Below, piece by piece: positions 22,016 through 33,849 of a stretch of DNA of 64,000 bases. The DNA comes from Siphonodentalium dalli (Eukaryota; Mollusca; Scaphopoda; Gadilida; Siphonodentaliidae). The position numbers were made by a program, and so were the translations under genes. Below the pieces are notes generated by a model, which worked only from the letters and a program-made list of their open reading frames with translations, made no database searches and was not told the DNA's origin. Location of the stretch: the NCBI GenBank assembly GCA_032622095.1, contig CP136064.1:219742205-219806204 (forward strand), written 5' to 3'. Position 1 is the stretch's first letter; each line of letters opens with the position of its first letter.

Positions 22016-22210
22016 ATGTTATCTCGACGACGACATACCTGTCCACATATCGATATCCCGACATACGCATATTAAGATCTGAACATATTACTATAGTATC
22101 TCGCAATATTGAGATCTCAACATATCTTCTTGAGATCTTGACATGCGATCGCATGATAATATGTTAATATCTCATGATGCTTTTATCGAGGCCTCAAGAT
22201 AATACATGTA
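22016..22210. repeat. Degenerate ATCTCGACATAT-type repeat
   Basis: Short variants of GAGATCTCAACATAT / ATCTTGACATG occur about ten times in 190 bp on both strands, forming many small inverted pairs. A low-complexity dispersed repeat. Confidence 0.6.
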
Positions 22211-22440
22211 TCTCCGTGGAAACATGCATTGACCATGTCGCAAATCAGCCACGTAAGATTTGATTCCGGGTACCATATTACTGGTATTATTGGTGAACCT
22301 GTTCGCCTGTGCTCGGCATTTGATTTCCAACCATCAGTAGCATAAAGACTTAGTATAATTGGGAAATATTTACCAAATATGATGAAATATCATTATAAGT
22401 TTAATTTTTTGTCATAGGTAGTCTTGTAGATGCTGGCCGG

Positions 22441-22466
22441 TGGGGGGGGGGGGGGGGGGGGGGGGT
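22441..22466. repeat. Poly-G tract of about 25 bases
   Basis: An almost uninterrupted G run (TGGCCGGTG before, TACACAG after). The length in the assembly is unreliable for such runs; G-quadruplex formation is possible. Confidence 0.9.
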
Positions 22467-22549
22467 ACACAGACCTGGGTATCCCAAAATCCTGACTCAA
22501 ACAACTTTTCTTGTAACAGTTTAATTTCTCGCGATATCGTGACTACACA

Positions 22550-23113
22550 TTAAAGGCACGGGTGGCGTTTGTTGTATACATATTTGTATTTGTTCAAATC
22601 GCCATCAACGGAAGGAATATTAAAATATATATAGTTTTGTTCATATGCCAAACATAAAATAACGCGTAAATAGTATATTGTCGTTAAGACGTTCGATGGT
22701 GTACGCAAATAAGAACCTTCTCGTGTTACAGAAGTTTGCTTCTGTTTACATAACACAGCGCAATTCTATTGGTTAATCACACACAAATGATATAAACGCT
22801 CTTTATTATTTCCATATCAGGAAGACAGTAAGAAATAACGCTCTTTATATTTACCGTATCCGGATCTAAACAAAAGCCAGGTTCTGTAACGTTTTTTTGC
22901 TTTTTTGTTTACATAACAAAGGAAAACAAATTGACAATAACATACTATTTATTCCATATTTCTGATTGGTATAAGAACAAAGTCTGTCTACGTTAGACAG
23001 AGTAGAAATTCATGGCATGATCTATATTTTACTATTATTTCTGTTTATGGCGGTTTTGACGGAGCTGAATATTTTAACAGCATACCCACCGCCAACGCCG
23101 TCCGTATCTTTAA
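22550..23113. mobile_element. TTAA-flanked MITE, family A, copy 2
   Basis: TTAA at 22550-22553 and 23110-23113. Ends are AGGCACGGGTGGCGTT (left) and AGATACGGACGGCGTT (right, complemented). The interior matches copy 1 at 111-612, including GGTTAATCACACACAAATG followed by ATAAACGCTCTTTATT, TTTCCATATCAGG, and a CCACCGCCAA.GCC end. It is longer by about 60 bp. Confidence 0.75.
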
Positions 23114-23500
23114 AGCACATTAAGCAATAAAATAATACGTTTATTTTTTGTCATATGTTGACTGCTGGGTGGTGTGAGTGTTTGGCAGAAAATGAAATAG
23201 ACACCTGGTAAACAATTCGGCAGATATAACTCCTGAAAACAAATTTGTGCCCAACTTGTCCAAGATACATGTACATGTATCTATGAGAACAAGCGTACGG
23301 ACAGACGCACGTCCACTGTCATTCATCAAAACATAGGTCGAGTTGTTACATTTGTCACAGTTTGCATCAACTAAATTAGAGGAATTGAATGTTAACTCTG
23401 AGTTATTCAATAATATTTCCTCTGTCATTTCAGGTGTTCATGTAGCCTATGTAAGGTGATGGCGTTTACATGTACAAGTGAGTGCTGATGTTGCCATTGG

Positions 23501-23564
23501 ATGGAGAAAGTTGAGGCCAAGCTGAAGGAAGTGGCCAAAGAGTTTAAGAGGAAGGACACTTTAA
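23501..23564 (+). CDS. Candidate short first coding exon (charged helix), unproven
   Basis: An ATG opens a run encoding MEKVEAKLKEVAKEFKRKDT plus one Leu, then meets TTTAA|GTGAGT, a good donor, in phase 1. Upstream in the same frame is a stop (TGA at 23487), so this would be a translation start exon. A possible acceptor (TCATTTCAG) ends at 23433. The amphipathic Lys/Glu pattern and codon use look coding, but no partner exon was found in the window and 21 codons is little evidence. It might be a chance frame. Confidence 0.25.
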
Positions 23565-24204
23565 GTGAGTGACTGAGACTGCCCCCCCCCCCATCAGGAG
23601 TGTGTGACTGGACAACCATGCATACTTGAAGTTACATGGTTAGGATATCAGCAGCATATATAGCCATCCGTTCAAAGGACACCTTCACAACAACAAACAC
23701 AGGCATAACAGGCAGTTTATTCGATGGTGCTATGGCTACCATGCATGGTTTACATAACTGCAGACCTCTTCCATATTTTGTGAATGCCACGATGCACGCT
23801 TTCCCAAATGATGGTGGGAATTACAGGAGATTTCGCTACATATTGAATAAATGAATGAAATCCTAATAGATTATTGTTATAACGCATCTCACAATCTTCA
23901 TCTCCCATAAAATGCATCCGAAAAGATATCAAAGTGTTATTTAAAACAAAGGCAAACTTTCAAGTAACTAAAGAATGCATTAATGCTCTCTGTGAGTAGA
24001 AACTCTCAGATCATGTTTTTTTCTCTCTAGAGAAGTTTGACTATTTGGCATCACCACCAACAATATGACAATCAGTATTGTTCACAAAAAAAACATAATT
24101 TAACCCTTCGAGAAGGAAGGAAATGTTCGGATAATATGTTTAACAAATGACCTGAACTTATTATCTGAACTTTTCCCACCAATGAATAATGAATTACTGG
24201 ATGA
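23565..24204. other. No feature recognised
   Basis: A C-run at 23582-23592, otherwise unremarkable AT-rich sequence up to the next mobile element. Confidence 0.4.
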
Positions 24205-24212
24205 GGTACCGA

Positions 24213-24988
24213 CAGGGATGTGGCTAGAGGGGGTGTGGGGGTGTCTCACCCCCCCCAACTTTGGTCAAAATGTTCAACAGTTGGAAATTTCATACCTGCC
24301 AAAACATTAGTTGGAATGGTCATCAGTTGGAAATTTTCCAACCTTAGGGGGGTGACAGGTTGGAAATTTCCAACACTTGGAAAGCTTGTGTCCTTGTCCT
24401 CCCCCGTGGCTAGTCAATACTGCTACTAAATTTAAGAAAACAATATTGTCATACATTTGGTCAACATTGGAATTGTCATCATTTGGAAATTTTCCAACCT
24501 AACAGGGAGTATGAGGTTGGAAATGTCCAACACTAGGGAAGCTTCAGTTGAGGCCAGTCTAGATGCTAGGATTTGCGATTTTCTTGTATAGTTTTCCAAA
24601 TTTTCTCACACCGGGCTGAACAAACATGGACGGACACAATGACCTGGTCTCTTACCCGTAGCCGTGTGCATTTGTCTGGAGTAGGCTACTAGATGTTAGG
24701 ATTTATGCAATTCTCAGGTTAAAGTATCTGAATTTTCTTATACCGGGCATATAGAACAACATAGTTTATGAATACATAGGATATTAGGCCTGAGGACTGA
24801 TGTGCAAGGGGGTGCAAATGGAATTATGCAAAACTTGTGTTTGGTCTGTGATTCTAATTCAAGGGGGGGGGGGGGTGCAAATGGAATTATGCAAAAGTTG
24901 TGTTTGGTGTCTGATTCAAGGGGGGTGCGCAATTGGAATTTCCCAAGGTGGACCCCCCCCCAACGGAGACCCTCTAGCCACATCCCTG
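24213..24988. mobile_element. hAT-like MITE, family C, copy 1
   Basis: Perfect 19-bp TIRs: CAGGGATGTGGCTAGAGGG at 24213-24231 and its complement at 24970-24988. The flanks are GGTACCGA (24205-24212) and GGTACCGG (24989-24996), an 8-bp duplication with one mismatch. CAGGG ends and 8-bp duplications are typical of the hAT superfamily. The interior has many GTTGGAAATTTCCAAC-like palindromes and no transposase, so it is non-autonomous. Confidence 0.85.
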
Positions 24989-25439
24989 GGTACCGGTATT
25001 GCTCGGGTAAAATAAGTAAATCATTAGTGACCCTTCAAGTCATTTAAATTAATTACTATTAACTGAGGAAAACATCACATATTTCATGGAACTCTCCGGA
25101 TAAAGTTACCTATATCTGTAATTTGATAACAAACGCTCCTTATTGCTAATTATTAGTGTCTCTTTCAGTCATCTGAAGTCAACCTATCCCCGTCTCAAAT
25201 TAGCTCAACATGCCAATTTGCCCACATATATTCTGAGCTGATAATAAACGCTCTTCATTGTCCATTTACGTGGCGAAAGGTAACTTTGTTTACAAATATT
25301 CAGTAGTGACACAATAGTGGTTAGAAATTTCAGATCAACAATAGTTTGAAAGTGTTTTCGTTGTTTGATTTTCTAACGAATAATTAGTGTGAACGTCGCT
25401 ATTTTTCAACCAACAGTAAATATATTTTCCTTCTATTTG

Positions 25440-25500
25440 TCAAAAGTTTTGACTGAAATGGCCATCAGTTGGAAATTATCCAACCACAGGGGGTGATTTT
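25440..25500. mobile_element. Fragment related to hAT-like family C
   Basis: GGCCATCAGTTGGAAATTAT followed by CCAACCACAGGGGGTG matches the interior of the 24213-24988 element. Ends are not seen. Confidence 0.4.
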
Positions 25501-25627
25501 GCTGCTTTCAGATGGCTCCTATCTCATGGTATTCCCCTGACCAGGTGGGCATGTGCACCAATTGTCCTATATATAATCTAAGCTGATAATAAAAGCTCTT
25601 TATATATATTAATTAATAATTAGTGCC

Positions 25628-27911
25628 GCTGAAGGGGTCACTCTCACCAAAAAAAGTGCTGAAGGGTACACAGGTTTTGTAAATGTGCTGAAGGGTACAC
25701 ATGTTTTGATATCTCATTATAAATGACCTTCAGGTTTTCGTATCTGCTATGATTTATGTTAGGGAATAATTGTTTACGTTCAAATGAACTGAAAACAAAC
25801 TGCTGATAGGTGACAAACTTTCAGAAACACAGTTTAAGTAACCGTGTTAGTGCCGATCACAAACCCTGTGTACCCTGGGGCCTGTACTATAGAATTACAA
25901 TTGCCGTGTTTCTCCACGTGGACAGCGTTAGTCGGTAATTTCCCAGTCTTGTAAAGCTAGACTTGTGTTCTATAGTACTCGAGCAAATTGTGTTCTTGTA
26001 AATTCCTTGCATTGGATATTGGAATTTAACAATAGGCGATTACCCTTTTTCACACCATACATCGTTGTGAACTGACTTATATGATGTTCTGGGAGAGCCA
26101 TTCTGTAACTGGGATTCATTTCAGCAGCAAGCTGCTCGGTTTTTGTGGTGTTTGGAGTGTCCCAACGCTGCATCTTTTTGTTATTCTATAGTACTCGAAT
26201 TGTCCAACTTGGGGAAAAACAAGAACTCGCTTGACGGGCTGATAAATTACCAACTTAGGGAGTTCCATAGTACAGACATAACACAAATCGGGTAGAACAT
26301 GGTGTTAACATTACAAGTATACGAGGCTGAATTAGTGGTTGTCATCGCAATGAAACGCGTGCGAATGTCGATATGTCGGATTATCGCTTTGTGTATTGCG
26401 CACTCATGCATTAACCCTTTCTCGACGTGCGAAGTTTCACCGGGTCAATAAAATCGTAGTCATATTGAGATGATGGGTTCAAATTACGCATGGGCGTTGA
26501 TAGATATATTTTGAGATGGGGTTCATAAACATAGACAAATTGGCTTTGATAAATAAGGGTTTGCACATAAATTATGTTGTGACGGGGGCGATTCTCATCA
26601 AAATACTCAACAATTGGGAATGTCACGCAGGGACGTTCAATGGGTGTTGGCGCATCACAATAATCTTCGTCCCAAAGTTAGTGATGATTGATTTATGGGG
26701 TAAATGGCAATTAGTTCAGAAGTTTCGATCGGTTGGAATAGTTGGTTTAGGGATTTCTAACAGTTGGAAATCTTGAGTAACCATTGCAGAATTTCAACCG
26801 AATGGGGTGCAACTATAGTTTTCTTGTTCAGGGAGGTGTACTCGGGCAGCGGAGACCTTATACGTGAATGTTACCGCGATTCCATGGTAGAAAATGGCAC
26901 TGAATTTAAAAATTAAGACTGGAGAATAGGTTATAATCATTACAATGACTAAATTTTCCAGCTAATGTAACTGCAAATTATAATTTATACTACTAGTATG
27001 ATTTTTTCCTACATTCAGTGTAATTTTGGTTGTTAAATCTAAGTTTCTACTTAAACAAAAAGTTACACCGACCCTTTGGAAAATATACTTGAAATATATA
27101 TTTTCACCCTTTTAACTTGGAAATATTTTTATCAGTCTATTATCTCCGGCAATTCAGTTTGTTTTCAATTACTTTGTACAGGTATCGAAATCGTACGTAT
27201 ACGACAACCAGTTAAAATTTCCTTGCTCAATCTGACACTATAATCACCATGTGTAGGTTTTTCTGTCGATGGGGTTTATTTGTGATCACTCTATCCGACT
27301 CTATCCCTTTGTGTTCGTACGTACATCGTTAAATATATTTGACCACGAACCATGTAAATACAAGGAAAGTCATGAAAAGCTATATATTGTCTTCTGTGAT
27401 GTTGGTCAATAAAACACCTATCTCTTATAGCGTTTTCGCTTACGATATTTTGTACTCGTGTTCAGCGTAAAATGTTGTAATCGTTTGTGTATTTTCGCGA
27501 TGCTTGTGCCATTGGGATTATGGTGCACGCAAGTAGTTTCGTGTTCCCCATTGCCTATCATAACATTGACTTTATACATCCACTAAACCACTCGCCAAAT
27601 GACTCAAATATATATAGGCATTACTATATCCATTTATGTATAATATTAGAGTAAGTTCCCTTTACCCATTAACAAGCGTTCGCCTCCACGCGTGAGAAAC
27701 GAAACGAAGATCCATAGTACTGGATTTTGTCTGTTCTTGTAAATGACGGGGAGTCGCACCCACTTGTAAATTATCGTATCCATAGTATTCGACAGTTTGT
27801 CCACGTGGAGAAACACGGCAATTGTAAATCTATAGTATAGGCCCCTGTACAGCACATTTTCAAATCCTGTGTACCCTTTAACACTTTTTGTGTGAGAGTG
27901 ACCCCTTCAGC
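25628..27911. mobile_element. 2.28-kb TIR element with exact 9-bp target duplication
   Basis: ATTAGTGCC is present at 25619-25627 and again at 27912-27920. Between them the ends are inverted repeats of about 62 bp: the left starts GCTGAAGGGGTCACTCTCAC, and the right (complemented) starts identically and continues through the GGGTACACAGG block. A 9-bp duplication fits Mutator-like or Merlin-like elements; the superfamily is inferred. No transposase frame was recognised. A second inverted pair is nested within. Confidence 0.8.
25877..27845. mobile_element. Nested inner inverted-repeat pair (47 bp)
   Basis: 25877-25923 and 27799-27845 are inverted copies with two mismatches; both contain ACAATTGCCGTGTTTCTCC and ACGTGGAC. 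They lie inside the 9-bp-duplication element. TATAGTACTCGA motifs recur just inside (25971, 26191). Either a separate element inserted in the outer one, or both pairs are parts of one complex end structure. Confidence 0.6.
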
Positions 27912-27999
27912 ATTAGTGCCCCTGATGTAACTGCACCTATCCCATGACACTCCCCGGTTAATATACATATGTGTTCAACTCTGATGGTCTAGCCGTTTG

Positions 28000-29185
28000 A
28001 TTGCCAATAGCCAACAAATTTCTAACCTCACGAACCCCCCCCCCCCCCAAGGTAGGAACATTCCAACAAATTATCTAGTAGATTCTGCTCTTGTATTATC
28101 TGTTGTTATGTCCACCCTCTGCTAGTATTACCGGAATACCCCTCTAAATGAATAATGCTGATTAAAATAATTCATGTGTTTAGGGTAACGGGAGCAAAAG
28201 TTGTGGTGGTAAAGTCATTTTATTTTATTAATTATGTTTTGCTCAACATTATTTCCGTCATTAAACCAAAAGCTTTTTCTGGTCGCTACCGGTGTGTCAC
28301 ATTTTTGTATATTATAATGAAAAAAGAATGAGTTGGAGGAAAATTAAAAAAAAACCCAGAAAATGGTGAGGATGCGATCCATTTTGGGAGGGGTGGGTGT
28401 GTTTACCCTAAACATAGGTATTATATTATTCAGCATAATAACAGTCTAGTGTTTACTTTTTCAACTCAAAGAATGGAAGAAGCCATAGCATATAGATCTG
28501 TATTAACTATTTGATCATATTAAAATCAGGTTCACAAAGTATTGAAAGATGATACATGCAGACACACAAGAAACCCTTCTGACAATAGTTCAGTCATGAA
28601 CGTAATTCGTACTCTTCTTGTGGAACTTGAAAGCAGTCACGTATCCCATGTATTGTCAACAATAGGTTGAAAGTATTTCAAAGTTCCTGTGAACCTATTC
28701 TGACAGTGAACACACGAACCTCGTACAAATATGTACGCATTAATTTTACTCTCGAGCTGTTGGCTACGCGAATAAATTCCTGTCGTATTATTCAATATTT
28801 TATTACACATATAAACCCATTCCGAATTCACGATTTCCAACGAAAACGAAACATGTTTGTGAAATAAAACAAAACAATGTAGCATCCGATTTCTATAACG
28901 CAATGTCAACAGAGTGTGGGAAGGTACAGTGTGACGTCACGGGCCAAAAATAAAATACACACAATTCGTTGTTTTCGTTTCCAGATGTGTGCGCGCCACG
29001 GGGGTTTCCTGGAATGTGAATCGATAGTGGATAATCTTCTGGCGATTCATTTCGTTCTCAGAGCGACTCTGTGGGTCTAATAAGCGGGGAAATGAGTAAA
29101 ATATGAACTTCGCGACGGCGACTTTAATCGACAGGTTTTGTTATAGAAGTATTCTTGGTGCGAAAGCACCTCTGATATATCCGAC
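28000..29185. other. No gene recognised
   Basis: A C-run at about 28037-28049, otherwise AT-rich sequence with chance frames only. Confidence 0.4.
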
Positions 29186-29189
29186 TTGA

Positions 29190-29445
29190 TAGATGATAGA
29201 TGATAGATGTTTTATTCACACAATAATTAAAATTACAACAAAGCATCAATAATAAATTTTAAAAATCAGGTGCAATTATTGCGAGGGTTATGGGATAAGC
29301 TGGATTCAATTGAATAAATAGTCTATTAATGACATAATCTTGAGGCGCTAATAACGGAATACTAGAATTTATATCAGCAACATATTGGTTTCTGTTCATA
29401 CACATAATGGAACCAAAAGTCCGGAAGGACTTGTTCTGAATAAAT
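29190..29445 (-). mobile_element. Retroposon 3' end with short C-terminal coding frame, minus strand
   Basis: On the minus strand a frame reads FRTFGSIMCMNRNQYVADI, continues to LNPAYPITLAIIAPDF and stops near 29264. AT-rich sequence, a GAATAAAACATC poly(A)-type signal and an (ATCTATC)n tail at about 29190-29210 follow. This is the layout of a truncated non-LTR element or a retroposed transcript. The protein is not recognised. Confidence 0.4.
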
Positions 29446-30419
29446 ATTGATTGATAAATATATATAAATATGGTTATGTTGGCGCTTAAGTCCTAACAGA
29501 AGTGACTCCAAGCGCTTCGCAATGTTAGAACAGCTGTTGAATAACGCACAGTCTTATGCCTGCCGCCATTTTACAGGCTCTTCACCAGAGCGGCTTGCCT
29601 CAGTGTGTAAGCACGTACTCGAGGATTTTCCTTTCTTCCGATTTATGCTACGAAATGTTCGCCTATTTAGACTGCGGTACCTTTTACAAATGACGTTATC
29701 ACATACTAAATTATCATAGCTGCTCGCAAGTATTCTTTTTCAAATAATTAGATTGATGGCAAAAGGTACACATCCAACACAATTGGGCATTTTGAATGAT
29801 GTTGCAAAGATATTCCTCATTTTGTTGGCAAATTTATCACACCGGAGGATAAAGTGTGGTCTCGGGAAGCCCCCTTTAATCCATGCTGCACAATGTGAGC
29901 ACATTCCAGTGTAGAAACATTAGTCTTGTGACAAGACATGTGTAGAGAAGTCGGTTGGCGCACGTATAATATAAATTGTGGTTCTATCGACTGTACCACA
30001 TTAGTCAATCGCATAGAAAAATATGTTACCTGGGCGTCGATTAACTGTAACCATTAGTCGACATCAAACAATGTTTAAAAACAAATAATATTATGATTCA
30101 AATCGCTAGATAACGCACTATATACAATACACATGTTACATGTGATGTCTGCGGTGTGCCTTATATTAGTATGTATCGCTGAATTTGTCAATGCTGCATG
30201 TTTCACTTTATTAACGTATCCAGGATATCATTATTTGGGGATTTTGGCGTACTTTTGAAAACAGTGCACCAGTTCTGTAAATATTTTAGAGTGTCGGGAT
30301 ATGTGGATCTCACCACAATTAACGCTTCAATCGGGTATCCAAAATCAACGTCCGTTGTGTACCAAACTCATCGGAATTTGGCCTGTGGAAATAAACTAAC
30401 CGAATCTGTATGCATGGGG

Positions 30420-30906
30420 TTTGGGTGTGTCTCAACCTAACTGGTAAACAAATTCAACAGTTTGGAAATATCATGCCAGACACAACATTAGTTGGAAATT
30501 CTACACCGCAATAGGTTGAATATATCGTTTTCATACCAACAGTGGAATATTTTTCAACTGATTGTCCAAATTTCGTTCTGAATAGACTTCATTTGTACAT
30601 TTCCAACCTTATAGGGAGGTACCAGGTTCGAAATTTCCAACAGTTCGAAAGTTTGAGGTACCAGTTGGAATGTTCGAACCCAAGTTGTGGGATGTAGATG
30701 GAATGTTGTGGGTGTAAATGGAATATTGTGGGGTGTAAATGGAATGTCGTGGGGTGTAAATGGAATATTGTGTGGTGTAAATGGAATGGTGTGGGGTGTA
30801 AATGGAATGTGTGGGGTGTAAATGGAATGTTGCAAGCATTGGTTTTTGATATTTATCTGGTTCACGGGGTGCAGTTGGAAACGTAGGCCATCTAGCCACG
30901 TCCCTG
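30420..30906. mobile_element. hAT-like MITE, family C, decayed copy 2
   Basis: The right end CATCTAGCCACGTCCCTG (30889-30906) matches the family C TIR, and the interior shares AACATTAGTTGGAAATT and the GGTTCGAAATTTCCAACAG block. The left TIR is not recognisable. It contains the 21-bp tandem repeat listed separately. Confidence 0.6.
30674..30835. repeat. 21-bp minisatellite inside the family C element
   Basis: About seven copies of TGGAATRTTGTGGGGTGTAAA, with one or two changes each. The minus-strand frame with repeated TPHNIPF-like peptides is a by-product. Confidence 0.9.
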
Positions 30907-31034
30907 ACCATATCAATGAAACGCGTTATGCGCTCGATATAGATATTGTGTTAACCAAACATAACATAATTGATGCCATGAATGCCATACATGGAAACAA
31001 TGCGAAATGTTTAATTTGCAAAAAAAACCTCACA

Positions 31035-31850
31035 GGGGTGATGTGTACATGTGTTGGCTGTATGATAATGGGTGGGGTGTATGGATAAATAGGGAGTGGT
31101 TGTATGCTTATGGGTAGTGTATATACATGTATGTGTGCATGGTATGTCTGTATGGTCATGATTGTTAAAATATATATACATATCTGTATAGCTGGATGGT
31201 CATTGGCGGGCATATGGGTATATAGGAAGTGCCATTGTGGTGATGGTGTATATGGCATGTATATGCATCTCTGCTGTGGATGTATTGTCATTAGTGGGTG
31301 CATATGTATACAGGGAGTAGCTGTGTGATTCTAGATGGTGTATGTGAGTACACAGCGAGTGGCTGAATTGTAATGTGTGAGTTGTATATGTAAGTCTGGA
31401 GTGTACAACTGGTGGTGCACATGGGTGCGGGATATTGGTATATCAATTCAATGGTGAGGTGTATATGTATACCTGGAGTGACTCTATGATAACGTGTTGG
31501 GTGTATACGTATATCTTGAGTGGCAAAATGGCCATTGTGTGGCGAATAGGTATACAGTGCGTTACCGTATGGCCAATTATGGAGTGAATATGTATACAAG
31601 AAGTGGATGTATGGTCATAAATATGTGTATGAGTATATATATGGCGAGTGGCTGAATTGTCATGATGTGATGTGATGTGTATATGCAAGTATGGAGTGTA
31701 TGAATGGCCGCGTGTGCAGGGTATTGGTATATCTTGAAGGGCTGTATGGCCATTTGTGAGGTGTGTATATATACGTGGAGTAACTCTATGGTCATGAGTG
31801 GAGTGTATATGTATATCTTGATATACTATGTGGTCATGGTGTGGCCCATA
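31035..31850. repeat. Degenerate ~55-bp minisatellite
   Basis: Repeated pattern GTATATGTATAC..GGAGTGGCTGTATGGTCAT..TGGGTG, about 15 highly diverged copies. Several open frames across it on both strands are low-complexity artefacts. Confidence 0.75.
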
Positions 31851-31894
31851 GGTAATACTGAAATTGCGCTTCTAAAGCCTGATATAATTAATAA

Positions 31895-32365
31895 CGCTTA
31901 AGTGTGATTAACAAATAAATGTTAATATGAATAAACGTGTATATACGTATGCGCGGTTTCATGTTATGATGAATCACGTTTAAGCTAACTAGTTAATAAA
32001 TGTTAATTCACTGTACTGGGCCCCAATCCCATGTATTGAAGAAAAGCTATTTATATTTAAATCAAACATTTCAAATTACTATCGCACTTAATGTGATTCA
32101 ATTACGCTTAAGGGAAATTCAGATACCCTCTCTCAAACTCTCCGCAGATTGAAATGAGTGAAACCCTTGAAATATTATCTCAGTCATTGAGTCAAAAAGA
32201 ATTCATCAAGAGCATACTCGTGTGTCAGGCATAAATAAGTTATATTATGCTGAAGTGTAATTCAGCCAATTACGTTTAAGTGTAATTATATTATGTTTGT
32301 GTGTAATTTTGATTTGAACGCTTAAGCGTAATTGAATTATGCTTTAGCGTAATTGGATAATGAAT
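31895..32365. repeat. CGCTTAAGTGTAATT-type degenerate repeats
   Basis: Variants of ACGCTTAAGTGTAATT recur, densest at 32250-32360, and some form the palindrome TTACGCTTAAGCGTAA-like. No coding signal. Confidence 0.6.
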
Positions 32366-32399
32366 GTGAATTGGCCTCCCAAAGATAATCGCAATACTC

Positions 32400-33600
32400 C
32401 TCTCTTTTGGGTATACTACTACTCCAATGATCTCTGCATTAATTTAGATGTGTATATTATAAGTCGCTTGGGCTAGTATTGTGTATATGCACGCACAGAG
32501 AATTATAGGACCAGTGTGCTTATAAGTACTCTGTGATCACACATGCTGACCACACGCTGACCAGGTGCGACACTGACGACAAGCTTCTATTGACACGTCT
32601 CGGGCCCACGACGTACATACAGGTATGTTAGGTTCGAATTTCATTTCAAATTAATGTTCGGATCACTTTGTTTGTTTCACAAAATCAGCGTGAATGCAAA
32701 GATGCCGACCGCGACAAAACATCAAATTGAATTTTCACCAATGTTTCCATTTTGTAATCTAGTTTATCTTTACCGGCGTTCCGGTGTATTTCAGGCAAGG
32801 CGAAACAACCTATACGGAACTTTCGAGCATTGTTGTATGCCAAGCTTTACCCTTTGAACACGCCAAGTTGGGATCATGTAACACACACGGCTCCGATTGT
32901 TATAAGCGTGTGTTTTTTGAGACAGTGCAAGGGCGCAGTGTGTGTGTTATATACGCTGTTAGAAAAAAGCCCGTCGCTTTAACGGTGTCATACCGCACAA
33001 CATCGCTGCCAACCTCGGACCGTTAAACATACGGTCAGGCTGTAGCATGTTCCACGGTACAAAACTGTTTAAGTAACTGGCAGACTGTAACCAGTAACTG
33101 TCAGACCGTTGTATTTTTTACCGTTTAACACCGTTTAATCAATATCAAGACCGTAACTAATAAAGGTAGACCAATGGTATTTTTCACGGGTCAACCCCAA
33201 TTTTTTGCTCTTAATTTGCTAATTTACCGTAAAATTAGCCAAGTTCCCATGGTGACAATATGATTTCCCGGTAGGCATTACGATTCATATGTTTTAGAAT
33301 GGTCGAAACCAGTATTAATCGTAACTGGAAAAGTTCTTCTATTACAATCATAGTTTGGATGAAACGTAAATCCTCAATGTATAAAGTGATAGACAATACC
33401 CATAAAACTGTGCAGTTTGCAGAGGATCAAACTTGTTATCTGCCTCGTGGCATTTGATCCGGAAAAAGGATGCGCACGCGTTATGTGTTCACCTTTCACT
33501 GTATAAATATGGCTGTAAATAAAAAACGATAAAAGTGTAGCGGTCGCGTTGTAAATATAGAAGGCCGATGACTTCTCTGATCGAGAGGTCTAGATCTCTT
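32400..33600. other. No gene recognised
   Basis: Several ACCGTT / AACCGT / GACCGTAAC motifs near 32990-33180 hint at an old repeat. Small frames lack supporting features. Confidence 0.35.
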
Positions 33601-33620
33601 GGTCACGGGCGTTAGACGCT

Positions 33621-33706
33621 TTGTGTGATCACCGAAGTTAAGCAACGTCGAGCCCGGTTTGTACTTGGATGGGTGACAGGCTTGGGATTCCGGGTGCTGC
33701 CAACTT
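33621..33706 (+). pseudogene. 5S rRNA-derived pseudogene or SINE head
   Basis: TGATCACCGAAGTTAAGCAA, then CGTCGAGCCCGGTTTGTACT and TGGATGGGTGACAGGCTTGG, match the 3' two-thirds of animal 5S rRNA, including the internal RNA polymerase III A-box and C-box. The first third of the gene is not recognisable (CACGGGCGTTAGACGCTTT instead), and there are substitutions in the stems. It is therefore a degenerate 5S copy or the head of a 5S-type SINE, followed by a (TC)n tract. As I recall 5S sequences, it looks closest to mollusc ones; this was not searched. Confidence 0.8.
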
Positions 33707-33724
33707 TCGGTGCAACTCCCGCAC

Positions 33725-33733
33725 TTCTCTCTA

Positions 33734-33794
<61 letters not shown>

Positions 33795-33803
33795 TCTCTC
33801 TCG
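33725..33803. repeat. (TC)n microsatellite
   Basis: Almost pure CT dinucleotide repeat directly after the 5S-like sequence. Confidence 0.95.
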
Positions 33804-33849
33804 TTCTGTTACACTAGTAATAGCCGAAAAGCCAACGCATCAGTATTTA

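Noticed and set aside
30554-31795. Repetitive His/Thr/Pro or Tyr/Thr frames at 30.5-31.8 kb as repeat proteins
   Set aside because: They follow 21-bp and degenerate ~55-bp minisatellites, start at non-ATG codons or mid-repeat, and have no signal peptide or splice context.
33590-33715. Functional 5S rRNA gene
   Set aside because: The first third of the gene is replaced and stem positions are substituted; there is no repeat cluster typical of 5S genes.
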